Source: Kiritimatiellia bacterium (GTDB taxonomy: Bacteria; Verrucomicrobiota; Kiritimatiellia; SLAD01). From it: a DNA stretch of 15,016 nucleotides. Shown piece by piece: positions 10,021 through 15,016 of the stretch. Made by a program: the position numbers and the translations under genes. The stretch lies in the NCBI GenBank assembly GCA_007134175.1, contig SLLF01000067.1, forward strand, positions 1 through 15,016, in the 5' to 3' direction. Below the pieces are notes generated by a model that ran no database searches, was not told the origin of the DNA, and saw only the letters and a program-made list of their open reading frames with translations. The first letter of the stretch is position 1, and the number at the start of each line of letters is the position of its first letter.

Positions 10021-12156
10021 ATGGCCAACGTGTTGGAAAAACCAAACACATCCCGTATGGATGCGAGCCCATCCCCTCATGAGGGGGACGGGCGCCGTCG
10101 TCCACTGGCCCTGATCCGCAATATCGGCGTCATGGCCCACATCGATGCCGGCAAAACCACCACCAGTGAGCGCATGCTTTTTTACAGCGGGCGTGTACAC
10201 AAGATCGGCGAAGTCGATTACGGCACGGCCGTTATGGACTGGATGGAGCAGGAGCAGGAACGCGGGATCACGATCGTAAGCGCGGCCACCACCCTGTTCT
10301 GGAAAGACTACCAGGTAAATATCATTGATACGCCCGGACATGTGGACTTTACGGTTGAAGTAGAGCGTGCCCTGCGGGTGCTGGACGGCGTGATTGGCGT
10401 CTTTTGCGGCGTGGCAGGGGTGCAGCCGCAATCCGAAACCGTTTGGCGCCAGGCCCGCAAGTACCGGATTCCCGGACTGGCCTTTGTCAATAAAATGGAT
10501 CGCAAAGGGGCCGACTTTGAACAAGCTATATGCCAGATTCGGGAGAAGCTGGCCTTGAATGCCGTAGCCACCCAGTGGCCGGTCGGGTCGGAGGACGGGT
10601 TTTCCGGGATGGTGGATTTGATCACCCGTCAGGCGTTGTTATTCGATGAAGCCTCGCAGGGGGCCAAGTGGCGTGTGGAGGAGGTTCCTGCGGCCTATGC
10701 CGACCAGGTGGAGGCCGTTCGCGCCGCGATGATTGAAGCTGTTGCCGAGCAAGATGAATCCGTGTTGGAAGCCTATTTGGAGCATCCAGATGTGCCGGTC
10801 GATCTGCTCAAAGCCGGATTGCGGCGCGCCACGCTGTCCCAGGCACTGGTGCCGGTGTTGTGTGGATCATCGCTGCGGAACAAGGGGATCCAGCCGTTGC
10901 TCGATGCGGTGGTGGATTTTCTGCCCGCCCCGGCGGATGTGCCGGCTATTCAGGGTGTGCATCCCAAGGACGAAGCGCCGCTGGCTCGTCATCCCGACGA
11001 TTCCGAGCCGCTCAGCGCCCTCGCTTTCAAGATCGTAAATGACGCGTACGTCGGTAAATTGTTCTTCGTGCGAGTCTACTCCGGGGTCTTGAAAAAGGGC
11101 ATGAACGTGTACAATCCCCGGACTCGTAAGCGGGAACGAATCGGACGCATCGTGCGATTGCATGCCAATCACCGCGAGGATGTGGGCGCGTTGTACAGCG
11201 GTGAAATCGGGGGGCTGGTCGGGCTTAAAAATACGGCAACGGGGGATACCCTCTGTGTCGAAAACGAGCCCATTGTTCTCGAATCCATTGAGTTTCCTGA
11301 ACCGGTTATAGCTATGGCTATCGAGCCGAAAACGCAGGCGGACAAAGAGTCATTGCAAAATGCACTGGCGGCGTTGGCCGATGAGGATCCCACCTTCAAG
11401 ATTAGCATGAACGAAGATACCGGTCAGACGCTGATCAGCGGCATGGGCGAGTTGCACTTGGAAATTCTGAAGGACCGGATGTTCCGTGAATTCAAGGTTC
11501 AAGCCAACGCCGGCAGGCCGGTGGTGGCTTACCGCGAGACGGTGCAAGCCACGCAGGCAGGAAATTTTCTTTTTCAGCGAGAAATTGGTGGACACGGGCA
11601 GTATGCTCGTGTGATAGTGCACGTCGCTCCGCAACCACGAGGTTCGGGCAACCGCGTCGTGTGGGATGTGGCCACGGCGGAAATTCCCAACGAATTCCGC
11701 GCCAGTGTGCAGGCAGGTATTGACGATGCGCTGATTACCGGGGTGTTGGGAAATTACCCGTTGATCGATGTGTGTGTGACGGTGACCGGGGGGGAAGCCC
11801 ACCCGGTTGATTCAACGGATGTCGCGTTTCGCACGGCTGCGGTGATGGCGGTACGGGAAGCTGCGCGGAATGCGTCGCCGGCACTGTTGGAGCCGGTAAT
11901 GGATTTGGAAACCATTACGCCTGAAGAGCATTTGGGCGATGTCCTTGGCGACATTAATGCGCGTCGGGGACAGGTGCGTGAGATTGTTGCGCGCGAGGGA
12001 GCGCAGCTGATTCATGCGGATGTGCCGCTGTCGGAGTTGTTTGGTTATGCCACGGCCATCCGGTCATTGAGCCGGGGGCGGGCCAGCTACTCCATGCAGC
12101 CAAAGAGCTTTGATATAGTGCCGACGACGATGCAAGAGGCGATCTTAAATCGGTAG
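10021..12156 (+). CDS. fusA: Elongation factor G
   Basis: EF-G is the GTPase that drives translocation of tRNA and mRNA and, with RRF, ribosome recycling. Numbered from the ATG at 10021 (711 residues; E. coli 704): P-loop AHIDAGKTT 39-47, switch [21 protein letters not shown], switch [10 protein letters not shown] 103-110, NKMD 157-160 and the domain V motif [19 protein letters not shown]. These mark a classical EF-G rather than a spd-type paralogue. Domain IV is odd: the tip loop QSGGRGQ of E. coli reads EIGGHGQ (521-527) and GSYH reads GEAH (591-594), though the key His (H594) remains. The start is uncertain: GTG 9976 (overlapping rpsG, AGG 6 nt upstream), ATG 10021 and ATG 10057 are all in frame and none has a good Shine-Dalgarno. 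Compared with E. coli, the RNIG motif begins about 23 residues late. Confidence 0.96.
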   Translation: MANVLEKPNTSRMDASPSPHEGDGRRRPLALIRNIGVMAHIDAGKTTTSERMLFYSGRVHKIGEVDYGTAVMDWMEQEQERGITIVSAATTLFWKDYQVNIIDTPGHVDFTVEVERALRVLDGVIGVFCGVAGVQPQSETVWRQARKYRIPGLAFVNKMDRKGADFEQAICQIREKLALNAVATQWPVGSEDGFSGMVDLITRQALLFDEASQGAKWRVEEVPAAYADQVEAVRAAMIEAVAEQDESVLEAYLEHPDVPVDLLKAGLRRATLSQALVPVLCGSSLRNKGIQPLLDAVVDFLPAPADVPAIQGVHPKDEAPLARHPDDSEPLSALAFKIVNDAYVGKLFFVRVYSGVLKKGMNVYNPRTRKRERIGRIVRLHANHREDVGALYSGEIGGLVGLKNTATGDTLCVENEPIVLESIEFPEPVIAMAIEPKTQADKESLQNALAALADEDPTFKISMNEDTGQTLISGMGELHLEILKDRMFREFKVQANAGRPVVAYRETVQATQAGNFLFQREIGGHGQYARVIVHVAPQPRGSGNRVVWDVATAEIPNEFRASVQAGIDDALITGVLGNYPLIDVCVTVTGGEAHPVDSTDVAFRTAAVMAVREAARNASPALLEPVMDLETITPEEHLGDVLGDINARRGQVREIVAREGAQLIHADVPLSELFGYATAIRSLSRGRASYSMQPKSFDIVPTTMQEAILNR

Positions 12157-12167
12157 GGAAAAACGAT

Positions 12168-12476
12168 ATGAACGGACAAAGAATACGAATTGGGTTAAAG
12201 GCGTTTGACCATCGAGTATTGGATGTGTCGACCGCCGATATTGTGGAAACGGCCAAGCGGTCGGGTGCGCGAGTGGCTGGCCCGATTCCGATGCCGACCA
12301 AGATCGAGCGCTACAGTGTTAACCGCAGCCCGCATGTGGACAAGAAATCGATGGAGCAATTCGAGGTTCGGACACATAAGCGGCTACTGGACATTATTAA
12401 TCCTACCGCCCAGACCGTGGACGAGCTGAAAAAGCTAAACCTGCCGGCGGGCGTGGACATTACTATCAAGATTTGA
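12168..12476 (+). CDS. rpsJ: 30S ribosomal protein S10
   Basis: S10 (uS10) is a 30S head protein that also acts as NusE in transcription antitermination and in coupling with NusG. It has 102 residues (E. coli 103). Seen: [16 protein letters not shown] at the N-terminus, [20 protein letters not shown] near 25-44, [20 protein letters not shown] near 53-72 and the [18 protein letters not shown] end. The Shine-Dalgarno AGGGA (12155-12159) overlaps the fusA stop codon, and only 11 nt separate the genes. In E. coli tuf follows fusA, and a long L4-regulated leader precedes rpsJ. Neither fits here, so rpsJ is probably read from the upstream transcript and translationally coupled to fusA. Confidence 0.98.
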   Translation: MNGQRIRIGLKAFDHRVLDVSTADIVETAKRSGARVAGPIPMPTKIERYSVNRSPHVDKKSMEQFEVRTHKRLLDIINPTAQTVDELKKLNLPAGVDITIKI

Positions 12477-12481
12477 TTATC

Positions 12482-13123
12482 ATGAAAACGTTGATTGGAC
12501 GCAAAATAGGGATGACCCAAGTATTCGATGAGGCCGGGCGCCAGTCGAATGTGACGGTGATCGAAGTAGGGCCGTGCACTGTGGCACAAGTCAAGACGGT
12601 TGAAAAAGACGGATACGCCGCTGCCCAGCTGGCCTGCGGGGCGCAGAAGAAGCAGCGACTTTCGAAGCCGGCCCTGGGGCACTTACGCAAGCATGGTGCG
12701 GAGCCGGCACAGCTTTTGAAGGAAGTGCGGTTGGATGATGGCGAAGCGGTTGAGGCAGGAACGGTATGCACCGTGGCGCTATTCGATAGTGTGTCGCATG
12801 TGGACGTAACGGGGAGCACCAAAGGACGTGGATTTCAGGGCGTAGTCAAGCGTTACGGTTTTGGCGGCGGGCGCGCGTCCCATGGTTCGGGCACGCATCG
12901 CGGCCCGGGATCGATTGGTATGAAAGTCAGTCCGGCTCGGGTGTTCAAGGGCAAGAAAATGCCTGGACACATGGGCAACCGCCGCGTAACCACCCAGAAC
13001 CTGCGCGTGGTGCAGGTGCGCGTGGCGGACAACGTGATTCTAGTGGAAGGCGCGGTTCCCGGCCCGGTTGGTGGGTGGGTGACCGTTAGCAAGGCGATCA
13101 AGAAAGCAGCGCAGACGGCATGA
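12482..13123 (+). CDS. rplC: 50S ribosomal protein L3
   Basis: L3 (uL3) is an early-assembly 23S rRNA-binding protein whose long loop reaches towards the peptidyl transferase centre. It has 213 residues (E. coli 209). Seen: [17 protein letters not shown] at the start, [19 protein letters not shown] near 107-125, [13 protein letters not shown], and [13 protein letters not shown]. The last contains the Gln that corresponds to the PrmB-methylated Gln150 of E. coli. The ATG at 12482 is 5 nt after the rpsJ stop. A TTG at 12473 overlapping rpsJ would add only three residues (MII) and is less family-like. No clear Shine-Dalgarno precedes the ATG, so reinitiation from rpsJ is likely. It overlaps rplD by 4 nt (ATGA). 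Confidence 0.97.
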   Translation: MKTLIGRKIGMTQVFDEAGRQSNVTVIEVGPCTVAQVKTVEKDGYAAAQLACGAQKKQRLSKPALGHLRKHGAEPAQLLKEVRLDDGEAVEAGTVCTVALFDSVSHVDVTGSTKGRGFQGVVKRYGFGGGRASHGSGTHRGPGSIGMKVSPARVFKGKKMPGHMGNRRVTTQNLRVVQVRVADNVILVEGAVPGPVGGWVTVSKAIKKAAQTA

Positions 13124-13764
13124 GCAAGTTGGCAGTACGAAACAAATTGGGCGAGACGGTTGGTGATTTTGAAGTGGCCGACGAATATCTCGTTTACGAC
13201 AAGGGTGAGCAAGCCGTGCATGAGATGGTACTGGCCTACCAGGCGAACCAGCGCACGGGTACGGCTCACACCAAGAGCAAAGGCGAAGTGGCCGGATCCG
13301 GTGCCAAGCCGTGGCGGCAAAAGGGTACCGGTCGGGCCCGGTCCGGCTATCAGCAATCGCCGGTATGGCGTGGCGGTGCTGCGGCATTTGGCCCGCGCAC
13401 GCGTTCGTTTTCGAAGCGGGTGCCGCGTAAAGTGGCCCAATTGGCGTTCCGTCGGGCGTTGAGCGAAAAGATTTCCGCGGGTGAAGTGGTGGTGCTGGAT
13501 GAACTGCAATTGGCCGGGCCGCGCACGCGCGAGTTGGCGTCGCTCTGTAAACAATTGGTTGCTCCGGTGCCGGTTTTGCTGGTGGTGGATGCGATGAACG
13601 CGAACGTGCGGTTGGCGGCACGCAATATGCCTGGTCTGGATTTGACCACGGCCGCCCAATTGAATGTCTATGAAATTTTGCGATACCCGGCGCTGTGGGT
13701 GACCCGGGCCGCCATGGACCTGCTCGTAGCGCGGCTGCGGGGAGATGCGGGGAGGACCTCATGA
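13120..13764 (+). CDS. rplD: 50S ribosomal protein L4
   Basis: L4 (uL4) binds 23S rRNA domain I, and its extended loop lines the peptide exit tunnel. In E. coli it also represses the S10 operon and modulates RNase E. It has 214 residues (E. coli 201). Seen: the loop GSGAKPWRQKGTGRARSGYQ near 59-78, whose KPWRQKGTGRAR contains the positions mutated in macrolide resistance and is unaltered; FSKRVPRKVAQLAFRRALSEK; and the C-terminal core LNVYEILRYPALWVT. The start overlaps the rplC stop as ATGA, and the gene ends in an ATGA overlap with rplW. L4 autoregulation cannot act through an E. coli-type leader here because there is no room upstream of rpsJ. Confidence 0.97.
   Translation: MSKLAVRNKLGETVGDFEVADEYLVYDKGEQAVHEMVLAYQANQRTGTAHTKSKGEVAGSGAKPWRQKGTGRARSGYQQSPVWRGGAAAFGPRTRSFSKRVPRKVAQLAFRRALSEKISAGEVVVLDELQLAGPRTRELASLCKQLVAPVPVLLVVDAMNANVRLAARNMPGLDLTTAAQLNVYEILRYPALWVTRAAMDLLVARLRGDAGRTS
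13751..13755 (+). promoter_or_regulatory. Shine-Dalgarno site of rplW inside rplD
   Basis: GGAGG lies 5 nt before the ATG at 13761, within the last codons of rplD. It decides the rplW start over an in-frame ATG at 13695 that would add 22 unrelated residues. Confidence 0.75.
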
Positions 13765-14045
13765 AACAAGCGCAACAGGTAGTCAAGACCATCATGGTGA
13801 CCGAAAAGGGAACCCGGTTGACCGAGCAGCAGAACCAGTACGTGTTCAAGGTGTTTGACAACGCCAACAAGCTGGAAATCAAGGATGCCGTTGAGGCCTT
13901 GTTTGGCGTAAAGGTGACCCAGGTCAACACCATGCGGCGCAAAGGCAAGCGTAAACGTGAGCGGACCATGCGGTACGGGCGTACAGCAGGCTGGAAGCGA
14001 GCAGTGGTTACGTTGCAGGATGGCGACCAAATCGATTTGACCTGA
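13761..14045 (+). CDS. rplW: 50S ribosomal protein L23
   Basis: L23 (uL23) lies at the exit of the peptide tunnel and is the docking site for trigger factor and the signal recognition particle. It has 94 residues (E. coli 100). Seen: VTEKGTRL near 13-20, with E15 aligning with the E. coli Glu18 used for trigger factor binding; YVFKVFDNANKLEIKDAVEALF; VNTMRRKGKRKRERTMRYGR, the rRNA-binding basic loop; and the WKRAVVTLQDGDQID end. The usual proline before the V-(S/T)-E-K motif is absent. The start is fixed by GGAGG (13751-13755) and the ATGA overlap with rplD. rplB begins 15 nt downstream. Confidence 0.96.
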   Translation: MKQAQQVVKTIMVTEKGTRLTEQQNQYVFKVFDNANKLEIKDAVEALFGVKVTQVNTMRRKGKRKRERTMRYGRTAGWKRAVVTLQDGDQIDLT

Positions 14046-14060
14046 CGGGGATAGGACATC

Positions 14061-14888
14061 ATGCCGAATAGAAAATATAAACCTTATACACCGAGCCGCC
14101 GGTCGATGACCGTCTCCACTTTTGAGGAGATAACCAAGACGAAGCCGGAGCGGTCATTGATTAAGAAGAAGAAGCAGCAGGCGGGCCGCAACGCTGCCGG
14201 ACGCATTACGGTGCGGCATCGGGGTGGCGGGCACAAAAAGCGGTTGCGGGTGGTTGATTTCCTGCGCGAGAAGCATGGGGTTCCGGCGCTGGTCGCGGCG
14301 ATCGAGTATGATCCCAATCGATCAGCGCGCTTGGCTCTACTTCATTACGCCGATGGCGAAAAGCGCTACATCCTGGCCCCGTTGGGCGTGGGCGTGGGGC
14401 GGCGGTTGATGGCTGGTCCTGAAGCTGAGCCGGAGATCGGTAACCATATGCCCTTGAGCCGGGTTCCGCTGGGGATGCCCGTTCATAATGTTGAATTAAT
14501 TCCCGGGCGTGGTGCCAGGCTGGTCCGTTCGGCGGGGCAATCCGCCCAAATCATGTCGCGCGAAGGCAAGTATGCCACCTTGAAGTTGCCTTCGGGTGAA
14601 GTCCGTAAGTTCCAGGTGGAAGCCTATGCCACCATCGGCCAGGTCGGAAATGTGGAACATGAAAGTGTGTCGCTGGGCAAGGCGGGTCGAGCACGGTGGA
14701 AAGGGCGTCGGCCCACGGTGCGCGGGGTGGCCATGAACCCGGTTGATCATCCCATGGGCGGAGGGGAAGGCCGATCTTCCGGCGGTGGGCATCCGGTTTC
14801 GCCGTGGGGGCAGTTGGCCAAGGGCAAGCGGACACGCTGCAAGAAGAAAGCATCCAGTCGTATGATCGTACAACGGAGGAAGAAGTAA
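14061..14888 (+). CDS. rplB: 50S ribosomal protein L2
   Basis: L2 (uL2) is needed for subunit association, tRNA binding and the integrity of the peptidyl transferase centre. It has 275 residues (E. coli 273). Seen: [20 protein letters not shown] at the N-terminus, [21 protein letters not shown] near 47-67, [29 protein letters not shown], the SH3-like core [20 protein letters not shown], and [25 protein letters not shown]230 in VDHP corresponds to E. coli His229 (numbered without Met), the residue implicated in peptidyl transferase function, and is conserved. The second His of E. coli DHPH is Met here (M232). AGGA at 14053-14056 and GGGGA at 14047-14051 precede the ATG. rpsS starts directly after the stop codon. 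Confidence 0.98.
   Translation: MPNRKYKPYTPSRRSMTVSTFEEITKTKPERSLIKKKKQQAGRNAAGRITVRHRGGGHKKRLRVVDFLREKHGVPALVAAIEYDPNRSARLALLHYADGEKRYILAPLGVGVGRRLMAGPEAEPEIGNHMPLSRVPLGMPVHNVELIPGRGARLVRSAGQSAQIMSREGKYATLKLPSGEVRKFQVEAYATIGQVGNVEHESVSLGKAGRARWKGRRPTVRGVAMNPVDHPMGGGEGRSSGGGHPVSPWGQLAKGKRTRCKKKASSRMIVQRRKK
14875..14880 (+). promoter_or_regulatory. Shine-Dalgarno site of rpsS inside rplB
   Basis: GGAGGA lies 8 nt before the rpsS ATG at 14889, within the last codons of rplB. There is no spacer between the two genes. Confidence 0.75.
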
Positions 14889-15016
14889 ATGTCCCGTTCG
14901 CTGAAAAAAGGCCCCTATGTGGAGGAGAAGCTGCTTCGTAAAGTGGAGCGCATGAATCAGTCCGGTCAGAAACGCGTGATCAAAACGTGGTCCCGCCGGT
15001 CAATGATCGCACCGGA
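14889..15016 (+). CDS. rpsS: 30S ribosomal protein S19 (partial, 3' end beyond window)
   Basis: S19 (uS19) sits in the 30S head, pairs with S13 and contacts the A-site tRNA and the intersubunit bridges. Only the first 42 codons plus two bases are present. Read directly: [20 protein letters not shown], then a basic stretch ending [11 protein letters not shown], which is the highly conserved S19 N-terminal half (E. coli PRSLKKGPFIDLHLLKKVE and TWSRRSTIFP). It starts right after the rplB stop and uses the GGAGGA site inside rplB. The order rplB-rpsS is the standard S10 operon order, so rplV, rpsC and rplP are expected next, outside the window. Confidence 0.95.
   Translation, partial: MSRSLKKGPYVEEKLLRKVERMNQSGQKRVIKTWSRRSMIAP

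Noticed and set aside
13695..13760. Longer L23 start at ATG 13695
   Set aside because: The extra 22 residues are out-of-frame rplD; GGAGG plus the ATGA overlap supports 13761.
1..15016. A hidden novel system such as a defence island, mobile element or retron
   Set aside because: All but small spacers are accounted for by thirteen conserved housekeeping genes in a familiar order on one strand; no direct repeats, integrase, transposase or structured array was seen.

Overview
This window is a housekeeping gene cluster for translation and transcription. All thirteen genes lie on the + strand: rplJ-rplL-rpoB-rpoC-rpsL-rpsG-fusA-rpsJ-rplC-rplD-rplW-rplB-rpsS, the last cut off by the window edge. 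It joins what E. coli keeps as separate units: the end of the L10/rif operon (rplJL-rpoBC), the str operon (rpsL-rpsG-fusA) and the start of the S10 operon (rpsJ onward). No mobile element, CRISPR array, tRNA or rRNA gene, defence gene or unknown protein family was recognised, and no gene looks broken.

Organism: a bacterium of moderately high G+C with good Shine-Dalgarno sites at several genes. RpoC carries a long insertion between the two halves of the trigger loop (SI3-like). RpoB keeps an extra charged segment before the [12 protein letters not shown] motif. Both are usual in Gram-negative lineages and argue against Firmicutes or Actinobacteria. The overall feel of S12, RpoB, RpoC and L2 suggests the PVC superphylum (Verrucomicrobiota, Kiritimatiellota or Lentisphaerota). 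That placement is recall-based inference and needs a tree.

Layout: 24-1019 stalk proteins L10 and L7/L12; 1020-1127 the longest gene-free stretch (108 nt), containing a hairpin; 1128-9064 RNA polymerase beta and beta'; 9065-9142 a 78-nt gap with a long inverted repeat and a possible promoter; 9143-12156 S12, S7 and EF-G; 12168-15016 S10, L3, L4, L23, L2 and the start of S19. From rpsL on the genes are nearly contiguous, with gaps of 0 to 19 nt and ATGA overlaps at rplC/rplD and rplD/rplW, so translational coupling is likely. No stretch over 300 nt lacks a gene, and no rho-independent terminator was seen.

Points worth a second look are modest: the two intergenic hairpins and the possible promoter; the missing tuf and missing S10 leader between fusA and rpsJ; an EF-G whose two domain IV tip loops differ from the E. 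coli pattern; an uncertain fusA start; a Cys in the rifampicin region of RpoB; and an N-terminal extension on L7/L12. I found no convincing previously undescribed system here.
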